A stretch of DNA of 64,000 bases from VRUE01 sp963704545 (lineage in GTDB: Bacteria > Actinomycetota > Thermoleophilia > Solirubrobacterales > 70-9), in NCBI GenBank assembly GCA_963704545.1, contig OY969915.1, positions 372,001 to 436,000 on the forward strand. The letters are read 5' to 3'. Both the position numbers and the translations under genes were made by a program. This document shows, one piece after another, positions 42,187-50,203 of the stretch (within the stretch, counting starts at the first letter, position 1; each line of letters opens with the position of its first letter). The notes below the pieces were generated by a model. That model saw only the letters and a list, made by a program, of their open reading frames with translations, was not told the DNA's origin and did not search any database.

Positions 42187-43425
42187 ATGCTTCAGGAAGT
42201 CTCCCTCGGCCACAAGTCCCTCGCCGACTACACCCACATCGCCGGCAAGGAGACGATCGAGCGCATCCGCGAGCTGGCGGAGCCGATGAAGGGCCACCGC
42301 GTCCTGCACGTCAGCGCCACCGCCTTCGGCGGCGGCGTCTCGGAGATCCTCTACACGATCGTGCCGCTGATGCGCGACGTCGGCATCGACGCCCACTGGC
42401 ACGTGATCTTCGGCAAGGAGGAGTTCTTCAACGCGACCAAGCTCCTGCACAACTCGCTCCAGGGCGCCGAGGAGACGCTGAGCGCTGAGCAGTGGGAGAT
42501 CTTCGACGAGATCAACGCGATCAACGCCGAGGGCCTGCAGGGCGAGTGGGACACGGTCATCGTCCACGACCCGCAGCCGATCGGCCTGCGGCGCGGGGCC
42601 GGGGAGAAGAGCCGCAACTGGATCTGGCGCTGCCACATCGACCTCTCCGAGCCCAACCCGGAGCCGATCGAGCGCCTGCTGCCGATGATCGAGGAATACG
42701 ACGCGACGGTCTGGCACCTGCCCGCCTACGTGCCGCAGGGCGTCGACGGTCACAACGGGGTGAAGATCATCCCGCCGGCGATCGACCCGCTCTCGCCGAA
42801 GAACATGGCCTTCTCGCCCGACGACGCCGCCTTCGTCTGCAAACAGTTCGGCATCGACGTCGACCGGCCGCTGCTGACCCAGGTCTCCCGCTTCGACCCC
42901 TGGAAGGACCCGATGGGCGTGATCGACGCCTACCGCATCGTCCACGAGCAGATGCCCGAGGTGCAGCTCGCGCTGGTCGGCTCGATGGCGACCGACGACC
43001 CCGAGGGCTGGGAGTTCTTCCAGCACACCTTCGAGTACGCCGACGGCGACGACGACATCAAGATCCTCAACAACCTCAACAACGTCGGCGCGATCGAGGT
43101 CAACGCGTTCCAGTCGCAGTCCGACGTCTGCCTGCAGAAGTCGATCCGCGAGGGCTTCGGCCTGACCGTCACCGAGGCGCTCTGGAAGGGGCGCCCGACC
43201 GTGGCCGGCAACGTCGGCGGCATCCCGCTGCAGATCGAGAACGGCGAGAGCGGCTTCCTCGTCGACTCCCCCGAGGAGTGCGCGCAGCGCTGCCTGGAGA
43301 TCCTCGCCGACCCGGAGCTGGGCAAGCGCCTCGGCCGCGCCGGCAAGGAACACGCCCGCAAGGAGTTCCTCTCGCCGCGGCTGTTGCGGGACTGGATGGA
43401 ACTGTTGTCGGAGCTGGGCACCTGA
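42187..43425 (+). CDS. treT: Trehalose synthase TreT-like glycosyltransferase (GT4)
   Basis: In this 412-residue protein the start HKSLADYTHIAGKETIERIRELAEPMKGHRVLHVSATAFGGGVSEIL is characteristic of the TreT family. VSRFDPWKDPMGVIDAYR and SIREGFGLTVTEALWKGRPTVAGNVGGIP give the donor-site motifs of GT-B enzymes. TreT couples NDP-glucose and glucose to trehalose. It converges on otsA, which gives the strain a second trehalose route. The 304-base space between them is packed with hairpins. Confidence 0.88.
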   Translation: MLQEVSLGHKSLADYTHIAGKETIERIRELAEPMKGHRVLHVSATAFGGGVSEILYTIVPLMRDVGIDAHWHVIFGKEEFFNATKLLHNSLQGAEETLSAEQWEIFDEINAINAEGLQGEWDTVIVHDPQPIGLRRGAGEKSRNWIWRCHIDLSEPNPEPIERLLPMIEEYDATVWHLPAYVPQGVDGHNGVKIIPPAIDPLSPKNMAFSPDDAAFVCKQFGIDVDRPLLTQVSRFDPWKDPMGVIDAYRIVHEQMPEVQLALVGSMATDDPEGWEFFQHTFEYADGDDDIKILNNLNNVGAIEVNAFQSQSDVCLQKSIREGFGLTVTEALWKGRPTVAGNVGGIPLQIENGESGFLVDSPEECAQRCLEILADPELGKRLGRAGKEHARKEFLSPRLLRDWMELLSELGT

Positions 43426-43452
43426 CGGGCCTCTTTTTGTGCGTGGGTGAGT

Positions 43453-43532
43453 GAGGGTGGTGGGCACCCCTCCCCAAAACGCGCGGCAGGAGCCGCGCTT
43501 GAGTGTTTTGGGGAGGGGTGCCCACCACCCTC
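43453..43532. repeat. Long perfect hairpin, ACTCAA-type centre
   Basis: Perfect 28-bp arms (43453-43480 with 43505-43532) flank a centre with an inner GCGCGGC/GCCGCGC hairpin. Read on the minus strand the centre starts ACTCAAGCGCGGC, echoing ATACTCAAAGCCG and ATACTCAAATCGC in the elements at 36860 and 32240, so it may be a divergent reversed member of that family. It lies 27 bases after treT and could also stop transcription of both convergent genes. Confidence 0.85.
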
Positions 43533-43586
43533 TCGAGAGCACACAAGGTTCGAAAAGCCCATGGCCTGAAGGTCGTTCCGGGCTAC

Positions 43587-43682
43587 CCAAGCTCTTTTAA
43601 AAAGCTTGGTGACCCTGGCACCGGCTTCGCGGTCTGGACGTCACTCGGTGACGTGTTGAGGGGAGCCTGGCCAGGCTCCCCT
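43587..43682. repeat. Cluster of three further hairpins between treT and otsA
   Basis: Three palindromes follow one another. At 43587-43609 CCAAGCT/AGCTTGG surrounds CTTTTAAAA. At 43638-43654 ACGTCAC/GTGACGT surrounds TCG. At 43659-43682 there is a 24-base perfect palindrome with no loop. With the 28-bp hairpin upstream, the convergent gap holds four strong secondary structures in about 230 bases. At least one probably serves as a bidirectional terminator. Confidence 0.75.
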
Positions 43683-43729
43683 ACCCCCACCACCCCACCA
43701 AAACGACCGACCTCAAAAAGCAGGTGCCG

Positions 43730-45232
43730 CTACCGCACCGGCTCACGCAGCTCGGCGATGTCGGCGAGCTGCTCGTCGACCCAGTCGCCGGGGTTGCGGG
43801 AGAAGACGAGCTCTTTGAGGTGCTGGGCGCGGACGCGGCGCTCCTCCGGGTCCATCGTCAGCGCCCGGTTGATCGCGTCGGCCTGCTCCTGGATGTCGAA
43901 GGGGTTGACCGAGAGCACGCAGTCGGCGAGCTCCTCGTGGGAGCCGGTGTTCTCGGAGAGCATCAGCACGCCGTCGCGGGTGTTGACAGCCGGCGCCTCC
44001 TTGGCGACCAGGTTCATCCCGTCGAAGAGCGAGTTGACCATCAGCAGGTCGAAGTGCTTGTAGCGGGCTACGGCGTCAGGGAAGTTCTCGTAGATCTTCA
44101 GGTCGATCGGCATCCAGTCGGTGGTCCCGTGGCGGTGGTTGACGACCGCCACCAGCGCCTCGATCCGCTCCAGGTACTCGGCGTACTCGGGCACGTCCTG
44201 GCGCGAGGGCTGCAGGTGGGCGATGAAGGTCACCTGTTCGCGGAACTCGGGGTGCTGGGTGAGGAAGGTGTCGAAGGCGGTGAAGCCGCGCAGCACGTTC
44301 TTGGAGAGGTCGGCGCGGTCGACGCGGATGATCAGGTGCTTGCGGCGGCGCTCCAGCACCTCGCGCTCGGCGGCGGCCACCTCCGGCGACTCGGCGACTC
44401 GGCGCAGCCGCTCGGCGTCGATCGAGAGTGGGTAGGCGCGGGCGGCGGTCTGGCCGCCGGAATGGCGGATGAGCCCGAGGTCGTAGTCGACGTCGGCCTC
44501 GAGCAGTTCGTCGCAGCAGCGCAGGAAGTTGATGCAGTAGTGGCCGGTGTGGAAGCCGATGATGTCGTTGGCGAGCATGCCGCGGAAGAGCGCCTCGCGG
44601 ATCCGTCCCGGCAGGATGCGCCAGCTGTCGGGCTGGGACCAGGGAATGTGGACGAAGTGGTGGAGGAAGGCGTCGGGGCGCTCGGCGCGGATCATCGCGG
44701 GAGCCGTGTACAGGTGGTAGTCGTGCAGCATCACCAGCGGCCGCTCGCGGCCCTCGATCTGGCCCAGAACTGCGGCCGCAATGTCCCGGTTGACCGCCTG
44801 GTAGCCAAAATCCCAGGCGTCGAGCTCCTCCTGGCGGATATCCGGCGCGTTGGAGAGGTCCCAGAGGTAGTGCTGGATGAACCAGAGGATCGGGTTGGCG
44901 ATCACGTTGTAGAAGCGGTCGTAGGCTTCGGCGTCGCTGCCGACCAGCAGCACGCGGTAGTCGATGCCGTCGATCGAGAGCTCGACCGGGCCACCGCGTT
45001 CCTCGGAGACGGCGACGTCCTCGTCGGTCATCGCAGAGGCGATCCAGAGCGCGTCGCGGTGGGAGACGAGTCCGGACAGCGCGGTGACCAGCCCGCCACC
45101 GCCACGGCGCACCGTGCGCTCCCCCCGCTCGTCAAGCTCGAACTGGGCCGGGCCCCGGTTGGAGACGATTATCAGCGGGTCGCCATCGGCCACGTTGTCC
45201 ACCCTACCCCGAGGTCCGACCTTCGATGTCAA
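43730..45232 (-). CDS. otsA: Trehalose-6-phosphate synthase family glycosyltransferase (GT20)
   Basis: The 500-residue enzyme transfers glucose from a nucleotide sugar to glucose-6-phosphate. Family marks are LIIVSNRGPAQFE, GGGGLVTAL (the UDP-sugar glycine loop), VMLHDYHLYTAP, FVHIPWSQPDSWRILPGR, GFHTGHYCINFLRC, IIRVDRADLSKNVLRGF and DGMNLVAKEAPA. Substitutions near the sugar site relative to E. coli OtsA cannot be judged by eye, so a glucosylglycerol-phosphate synthase is a minor alternative. No otsB phosphatase is adjacent. The start overlaps by four bases the stop of the upstream proline-rich protein gene. Confidence 0.92.
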   Translation of the reverse strand: MTSKVGPRGRVDNVADGDPLIIVSNRGPAQFELDERGERTVRRGGGGLVTALSGLVSHRDALWIASAMTDEDVAVSEERGGPVELSIDGIDYRVLLVGSDAEAYDRFYNVIANPILWFIQHYLWDLSNAPDIRQEELDAWDFGYQAVNRDIAAAVLGQIEGRERPLVMLHDYHLYTAPAMIRAERPDAFLHHFVHIPWSQPDSWRILPGRIREALFRGMLANDIIGFHTGHYCINFLRCCDELLEADVDYDLGLIRHSGGQTAARAYPLSIDAERLRRVAESPEVAAAEREVLERRRKHLIIRVDRADLSKNVLRGFTAFDTFLTQHPEFREQVTFIAHLQPSRQDVPEYAEYLERIEALVAVVNHRHGTTDWMPIDLKIYENFPDAVARYKHFDLLMVNSLFDGMNLVAKEAPAVNTRDGVLMLSENTGSHEELADCVLSVNPFDIQEQADAINRALTMDPEERRVRAQHLKELVFSRNPGDWVDEQLADIAELREPVR

Positions 45233-45675
45233 TGCGGCGCGAACTCCACTGAGCCGTCGTCTGGCGGGGCGGGTGGGGGTGGCGAAGAAACCTGGGGCGG
45301 TGTTGGCGGGACCGGCAAAGGCTCGGCGGTGCTGGCGGGCGGGGCCTGTCGCCGGGTGAGGGTCCTCGGCTTGCGCTGCGCGCTGCTTCGGGCAGAGGGA
45401 TGGTGCGTAACTGATTTCGAAGACCCGCCCTCAGCAGCCTTCGCGCGGCGCCGGACACCCCCACCCCGCGCCACCCGCCCGAGATGCGGTCCAGCTTGGG
45501 GCGGGTCAGGCAGGATCGGCGCTGGCTCCGCTGCCCGCGGCAGGCCGACGTCTGGGGGGAGCTGGGGTGGTTCGGGCGGCTTCAGCAGCTCGGGACCGAT
45601 TCGGAGGGCCACAAGCACGAGAGCGAAAGTGAGCGCGCCTGCCCCGGCCTGCGACCAGCGAATGCGGAGCTTCAT
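45229..45675 (-). CDS. Proline-rich single-helix membrane protein
   Basis: This 148-residue protein has one N-terminal hydrophobic helix (about 10-28) followed by a Pro/Ala/Arg-rich, probably disordered tail (PPEPPQLPPDVG, PLPVPPTPPQVSSPPPPAPP). It may reach into the cell wall. There is no recognised domain. The 4-base overlap with otsA supports that it is expressed, but the low complexity leaves some doubt. Confidence 0.55.
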   Translation of the reverse strand: MKLRIRWSQAGAGALTFALVLVALRIGPELLKPPEPPQLPPDVGLPRAAEPAPILPDPPQAGPHLGRVARGGGVRRRAKAAEGGSSKSVTHHPSARSSAQRKPRTLTRRQAPPASTAEPLPVPPTPPQVSSPPPPAPPDDGSVEFAPH

Positions 45676-45759
45676 GGCTTCCTAAGACTGGAGCCGGTGG
45701 TGTTTCTCCCCCGGGGCCTCGCCCCGCCCTCACCCCACCGCTATAGTCCCTCGCCGCTT

Positions 45760-46215
45760 TTGGCTTCCCCACGCGAATACGAGCTGGTCCTCATGCTGGA
45801 CCCCGGGCAGGACGAGCCTGCGCGCGACGCGCTGGCCCAGGACGCCCGTGGCCGGATCGAGGCTGCCGGGACGCTCAAGCACGAGAACAAGTGGGGGCTG
45901 CGCAAGATGGCCTACGAGATCGAGCTGCGCAACGAGGCCGACTACCGCTGGTTCCGCTTCGAGGGACCGTCGGAGCTGCTCGACGACCTCAACCACAACC
46001 TGAAGATCGCCGACGGCGTGCTGCGCTTCCGCATCTTCAAAGTCGACTCCAGCTCCCCCGTGATGGTGCCGCCGGCCGTCGGCGCACCTGCACCGGGGGC
46101 GTCGCGGGACCGAGGCGCCCCGAGCGCCCCCCGGGCCGACGAAGACAGCGCCGGCGAGGATGCCGTCGAGGTCGCCGCCGCGACACCCGACGAGCCCGCA
46201 GCGCCCGCCGAGTAG
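45760..46215 (+). CDS. rpsF: 30S ribosomal protein S6
   Basis: A protein of 151 residues. The S6 fold appears as REYELVLMLDPGQDE, GGx-type NKWGLRKMAYEIE and YRWFRFEGPSELLDDLNHNLKIADGVLRFRIFKV. The last 50 residues are an Ala/Asp/Pro-rich extension beyond the usual length. The likely start is TTG 45760, very close to a TATAGT (45742-45747) that could be the -10 box, which would give a short or nearly absent leader. It heads the classic rpsF-ssb-rpsR-rplI order. Confidence 0.93.
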   Translation: MASPREYELVLMLDPGQDEPARDALAQDARGRIEAAGTLKHENKWGLRKMAYEIELRNEADYRWFRFEGPSELLDDLNHNLKIADGVLRFRIFKVDSSSPVMVPPAVGAPAPGASRDRGAPSAPRADEDSAGEDAVEVAAATPDEPAAPAE

Positions 46216-46361
46216 CGCCGGCCGCCCGCGGCACGCCGCCGCGGCGTGAATCCGGCCCACCGGCCTTGATTTGTTCGGAGATTGCGGGGCCAGGGGGGAG
46301 AGACACGCCGGCTGCGCTCTTAGACTGGAGTTCAGGCAAGCGATTAGAGGAGTTGAGAGCC

Positions 46362-46814
46362 GTGGCGGCTTCGAACATCAACGTGGTGGTCATAACCGGA
46401 AACTTGACCAAGGACCCCGAGCTGCGCAGCACCGGTGGCGGGACTTCGGTCTGCGAGTTGCGGGTGGCGGTGAACAGCAGCCGCAAGAACGGACAGACCG
46501 GCCAGTGGGAGGACAAGGCGAACTACTTCGACGTGGTCGTCTGGGGAGCGCAGGGCGAGAACTGCGCCAACTACCTCTCCAAGGGCCGCCCGGTTGCGGT
46601 CGAGGGTCGGCTCGACTGGAGCGAGTGGGAGGCCAAAGACGGCAGCGGCAAACGGCAGAAGGTCCAGATCGTCGCCAAATCGGTCCAGTTCCTCGGTTCG
46701 CGCGACGGGGGCGGCGGCAACGGCGGCTTCACCCCGAGCAGCGACGTGCCGGCCGACTCCTCGGACTTCGCCGGCGCGGCCGCGGGTGGCGGGGACGACG
46801 ACATTCCCTTCTAG
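46362..46814 (+). CDS. ssb: Single-stranded DNA-binding protein
   Basis: The 150-residue protein shows an OB fold (VVVITGNLTKDPELRST, LRVAVNSSRKNGQTGQWEDKANYFDVVVWG, NYLSKGRPVAVEGRLDWSEWEAKDG). A short Gly-rich linker and the acidic tip DDDIPF, which docks partner proteins, complete it. The GTG at 46362 follows AGGAG at a suitable distance; a TTG at 46353 is possible. The space from rpsF (146 bases) is large for an operon and may hold a promoter. A large hairpin element begins two bases after its stop. Confidence 0.95.
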   Translation: MAASNINVVVITGNLTKDPELRSTGGGTSVCELRVAVNSSRKNGQTGQWEDKANYFDVVVWGAQGENCANYLSKGRPVAVEGRLDWSEWEAKDGSGKRQKVQIVAKSVQFLGSRDGGGGNGGFTPSSDVPADSSDFAGAAAGGGDDDIPF

Positions 46815-46815
46815 G

Positions 46816-46927
46816 TCCGCCTGGCGCCGCCGGACCAAGCGATGCAAGGACGCAGGGAGCGAAGCGTGCTCTGCACGTGAGCGACCGAGGACGCCGCAGC
46901 GCGCTGCGTCCGGCGGCGCCAGGCGGA
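46816..46927. repeat. Hairpin element, GGACGCAGGGAGCG-centre type (copy B)
   Basis: Perfect 19-bp arms (46816-46834 with 46909-46927) flank a 74-base centre with CAAGGACGCAGGGAGCG, AAGCGTGCTCTGCACGTGAG and CGACCGAGGACGCCG. These are identical over long stretches to the element at 53597 (reversed) and nearly so to the one at 31131. It separates ssb from rpsR within the ribosomal operon, where it could alter the ratio of the two products. Confidence 0.9.
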
Positions 46928-46950
46928 GGTTCTGTAGGATCACCGGTCCA

Positions 46951-47214
46951 ATGGCCAGGATGGATTCAGGAGCAGCACCGCCCCGGCGGGGAAGGCGCGC
47001 GCCGGACCGCGCGCGCCCCCGCAAGTACACCCGGATCAACTCCGAGGCGGTCGACTACAAGGACCTCAACCTCCTGCGCCGCTTCCTCTCCGACAAGGGG
47101 AAGACGCGGGGAAGGCGGGTAACCGGCCTCTCGCGCAAGCACCAGCGACAGCTCTCGGTGGCAGTGAAGCGGGCACGCGAGATCGCGCTCCTGCCCTACG
47201 TCGGAGAGCGCTGA
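46951..47214 (+). CDS. rpsR: 30S ribosomal protein S18
   Basis: In this 87-residue protein the core is RKYTRINSEAVDYKDLNLLRRFLSDKGKTRGRRVTGLSRKHQRQLSVAVKRAREIALLPYV, a complete S18. The cysteines that bind zinc in some S18 copies (CxxC before YT) are absent, so it is the zinc-independent form. The N-terminal 20 residues are a basic extension. Its TGA overlaps the ATG of rplI. Confidence 0.95.
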   Translation: MARMDSGAAPPRRGRRAPDRARPRKYTRINSEAVDYKDLNLLRRFLSDKGKTRGRRVTGLSRKHQRQLSVAVKRAREIALLPYVGER

Positions 47215-47666
47215 TGGCACAGGCCATCCTGCTCGAGGACGTCGACGATCTCGGCCATCGCGGCGATCCGGTCGACGTCTCCCCCGGCTACCTGCGCAAC
47301 TACCTGATCCCGCGCAAGCTGGCCGCACCGGCGACGCCGGGTGCGCTGGAGCAGGCTCAGCGCCGGCGCGTGGAGGCTGAAAGGGTCGAAAAGGCACGCG
47401 CCGAGCGCGAAGAGCAGGCGGCCTCGCTGCTCTCCAAGACCGTTCTCACGATCCACCAGCGGGCGGGCGAGGACGGCAAGCTCTTCGGCTCGGTCGGGGC
47501 CAAGGAGATCGTCGAGGCGATCCGCGACGCACGCGATCTGCGCATCGACCGCCGCAACGTCCGCCTCGAGCAACCGATCCGCGAGATCGGCACCCACATG
47601 GTCGAGATCGAGGTCGCCGACGGCGCGGTCGCGACGGTGAAGACGATCATTACCGAGGAGCGCTAG
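47214..47666 (+). CDS. rplI: 50S ribosomal protein L9
   Basis: This 150-residue protein has the N-terminal domain AILLEDVDDLGHRGDPVDVSPGYLRNYLIPRKLA, the long connecting helix (ALEQAQRRRVEAERVEKARAEREEQ) and the C-terminal domain GKLFGSVGAKEIVEAI. In many bacteria dnaB follows rplI directly; here dnaB is 7 kb away and on the other strand. Confidence 0.96.
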   Translation: MAQAILLEDVDDLGHRGDPVDVSPGYLRNYLIPRKLAAPATPGALEQAQRRRVEAERVEKARAEREEQAASLLSKTVLTIHQRAGEDGKLFGSVGAKEIVEAIRDARDLRIDRRNVRLEQPIREIGTHMVEIEVADGAVATVKTIITEER

Positions 47667-47700
47667 CGCCGCTCGGTCCGGCGGTTAGGCTTGCGAGGCG

Positions 47701-48420
47701 TTGACCTCGCGCCGCCTGCCAACCCGCATCAGCCGTCGCGCCAAGGCGAGGACCCACTTCGGCTGGGCCCGTTCGGAGCGTGCGACCGTGGCGCTCGCCA
47801 CCGTGTCCTTGGCCGCCGCCGGCGCGGTGCTCGCCGGCCAGTACGGCCGCATGCTGCAGCGACGTGCTCATGAGAGCAATGGCGATGGCCTGGTCGAAGC
47901 AGCCCCGGTCGCCGCGCGCGACACCGTTGGGGTCGCGGTCAGCGGCTACGCCGACGCCCCGCGTAGCGAAACCGTCCTCTTCAACCTGCTCGCCGGCTTC
48001 CTTGGATCTTTCGCGCTGGTGCGACTCTCCACCTGGGGCATCCGCGACGAATGGTGGCCGTTTCGCAACGTCAGCCTCGGCGGTCGCCACATCCACCACT
48101 TCGTGCCGGGCATCGTGATCGCCTTCGCCTCCGGCACGACAGCCCTGCTGACCGACGACGAGGCACTGGAAGAGCGCCTCGCGGTGACCACCGGCGTGGG
48201 TATGGGGCTGACCTTCGACGAGGCGGCCCTGCTGCTCGACCTGCGCGACGTCTACTGGACGCGTCAGGGACTGCTCAGCGTCCAGCTCAGCCTCGGCGCG
48301 ACCGCGATCCTCAGCATCGCCATCCTCACCCAGCGAATACTGCGCCGGGGTGAGCGCCACCAGGAGGCCGAGGGCCTGATCCCGCCGGCCCCGGTCGACC
48401 GAATCGATCCACGGGATTGA
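47701..48420 (+). CDS. Hypothetical membrane protein with HIHHF motif
   Basis: A protein of 239 residues with a TTG start at 47701. Basic N terminus, then helices at about 27-45, 92-112, 134-155 and 195-215. A notable RHIHHFVPGIVIAF at the start of helix 3 and TFDEAALLLDL later supply clustered His, Asp and Glu inside the membrane, which might bind metal. Not recognised as any named family. It follows rplI by 34 bases and is closed by a strong stem-loop. Confidence 0.72.
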   Translation: MTSRRLPTRISRRAKARTHFGWARSERATVALATVSLAAAGAVLAGQYGRMLQRRAHESNGDGLVEAAPVAARDTVGVAVSGYADAPRSETVLFNLLAGFLGSFALVRLSTWGIRDEWWPFRNVSLGGRHIHHFVPGIVIAFASGTTALLTDDEALEERLAVTTGVGMGLTFDEAALLLDLRDVYWTRQGLLSVQLSLGATAILSIAILTQRILRRGERHQEAEGLIPPAPVDRIDPRD

Positions 48421-48427
48421 GCGGCAA

Positions 48428-48458
48428 GGAAAGGGCGGCCCACCGGGCCGCCCTTTCC
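48428..48458. terminator. Bidirectional terminator-like stem-loop
   Basis: A perfect 14-bp stem (48428-48441 with 48445-48458) with loop ACC lies between two convergent genes, 7 bases after one stop and 32 before the other. A short T-stretch is included in the stem on each strand rather than after it, as is common in GC-rich genomes. Confidence 0.75.
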
Positions 48459-48490
48459 GTCCCCTATTCGTCCTGAATCGAAAGCGTTCG

Positions 48491-49267
48491 CTAGCCCTTC
48501 GGGGTGCAGGAACGGACCACGCTGCCGGTCAGCCGGGTGCCGTCGTCGAAAATACCGGTCCCTTTCGCGTTGAGGTGGCCGTCAGGGCATTTGGCGAGCA
48601 GGTAGCTCTGTTTCTTGCCCTTGTAGGTGAATTTGCGGTCGATGTTGAGTTCGAAGAACACCGGCGAGCCCGCGCCGCCGGCGATCACGGGGATCTTGCC
48701 TACGGATTTCGTGCCGTAGCGACCGTTCTTGATTTTCGAGACCTTGACCGTGGTGACGACCGCCGCCGGCACCGGAACGGTGAGGAAGGCGTGGATGTAG
48801 ATCGTCGTCACGCCGCCTTTGACCCCGCCGTTGAAGGCGAGGAGCTTACTCTTGGCGATGATCGGTGCCTGTTCGGCGAATTCGATCTCGACGTCAGTTT
48901 TACCTTCGCCGACGATCGCGTCGGGGCACGCTTTTTCAGCGTTCTTGGTGTCCTGCGAGTTGAGCTTGGCGGCGCTACAGGCCGGCAGGCCCTTGGCATT
49001 GATCGCGCCGTTCTTGTCGGTTTCGACGACGAATTCCCTCAGAGCCGGAGGATGGCTGCCGTCGGTGGTCTCGACTTTGCCGCTGATGTTGAGTTTGATC
49101 CCGGCCATTGTGCTCTTGGGCAGCTTCTTCGGGGTGAAGCCGCCGTTGATGGTGATCTTCAGGTTCCCCTGCTGGACGACGACGGGTTTCTCTGCCGTCG
49201 CGATGCCCGCCAGCGCGATGGCGAGGGCCGCTCCCACGGCGAGTGTCCAAATCAAGCGCTTGCGCAT
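48491..49267 (-). CDS. Secreted conserved protein, paralogue of 27618-28400
   Basis: The product is 258 residues long, with a signal peptide (MRKRLIWTLAVGAALAIALAGIATA). Shared blocks with the other copy, in order, are TPKKLPKS, IKLNISGKV, LREFVVETDKNGAINAKGLPAC, ACPDAIVGEG, LLAFNGGVKGG, NGRYGT, NIDRKFTYKGKKQSYLLAKCP and VVRSC. This copy is richer in Lys. No enzyme motif; probably a two-domain beta-sandwich surface protein. It stands alone here, without the KLANG-repeat neighbour. Confidence 0.8.
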   Translation of the reverse strand: MRKRLIWTLAVGAALAIALAGIATAEKPVVVQQGNLKITINGGFTPKKLPKSTMAGIKLNISGKVETTDGSHPPALREFVVETDKNGAINAKGLPACSAAKLNSQDTKNAEKACPDAIVGEGKTDVEIEFAEQAPIIAKSKLLAFNGGVKGGVTTIYIHAFLTVPVPAAVVTTVKVSKIKNGRYGTKSVGKIPVIAGGAGSPVFFELNIDRKFTYKGKKQSYLLAKCPDGHLNAKGTGIFDDGTRLTGSVVRSCTPKG

Positions 49268-49414
49268 TCGTCTACCTCTCTCCTTTGCGGCCCGGCCGTT
49301 ACAGCCCTGGCCATAGAAAGCCTTGGTCTATCCCTCCAGCAGCCCAAATTACCAACATCGCAGATTAGATAAACCCCGACATTCACAGAAAAGAGCGGCT
49401 TAACACGGAGGTTT

Positions 49415-50104
49415 TCAGTCCTCGATCATCGAGAGGCGGGTTCGCTCGCGCTCCTCAGCCGCTCCCTCGGGACCCAGGAACGGCAGCGTGATCCAGAACA
49501 TCAGGTCCGGCAGCCGGCTTGGGAGGCGGGACGCGGCGCCATGGAGGATCTCGCTGTAGAGCAACTCGTTGACGCCGCCGGCAAGCGAGAGCGACGTGAT
49601 TCCAGGAAGCTCGACCGAGGTCTCGGCCCGGCCGGCATCGAGAAAACCGGTGAACTGGCGCAGCGCCGCGTCGCGGCGGGCAAGGGCCTTCGGCCCTGCC
49701 GCGAGCACCTCGACGATCGCGAAGCGCGCCTCGTCCGGATGCTCGGCAAGGTCTTTCAGCAGCTCGCCGAGGCCGGTGGCGACGCGCTCGGCCCAGGGAG
49801 CGCCGGGCTTGGATTCGAATCCCCTCGCCGTGTCCCCGAGCAGGTTGCCCAGCAGCACGTCGTAAGCGGCGAGGAAGCAGTCCTCCTTGCTGGCGAAGAG
49901 CTCGTAGAACGTCTTTCTCGAGACCCCGGCCACGCCGATCACGTCAACCACCCGCGTCTCGGGATAGCCGCGCTCGGAGACGACCTCGATCATCGCCTGC
50001 AGGATTCGGTTGCGCTGGGATTCCGTCACGGCCTCTCGTGGCAACCCGTGCCGGCCCCTGGGCAGGCGCTCGCTCAACCTAGCTGTGCGTCTACCGGAGG
50101 TCAC
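49415..50104 (-). CDS. TetR/AcrR-family transcriptional regulator
   Basis: This 229-residue protein has the DNA-binding domain at about residues 24-75: ESQRNRILQAMIEVVSERGYPETRVVDVIGVAGVSRKTFYELFASKEDCFLAAYD, a textbook TetR helix-turn-helix. The C-terminal ligand domain is not recognisable. The GTG at 50104 is assumed; a GTG at 50028 would cut 25 residues and still keep the HTH. It diverges from the lipoprotein trio with a 99-base gap and may regulate it. Confidence 0.88.
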   Translation of the reverse strand: MTSGRRTARLSERLPRGRHGLPREAVTESQRNRILQAMIEVVSERGYPETRVVDVIGVAGVSRKTFYELFASKEDCFLAAYDVLLGNLLGDTARGFESKPGAPWAERVATGLGELLKDLAEHPDEARFAIVEVLAAGPKALARRDAALRQFTGFLDAGRAETSVELPGITSLSLAGGVNELLYSEILHGAASRLPSRLPDLMFWITLPFLGPEGAAEERERTRLSMIED

Positions 50105-50203
50105 CCTGAAACTGTAGAACAGAAGAGGTCCGATAGCGACTTTCTGTACCCGCGCGTCTCCCCCGCAATTTCAGCTTCCAGAGCACGATCAATACAATCG
50201 CCG

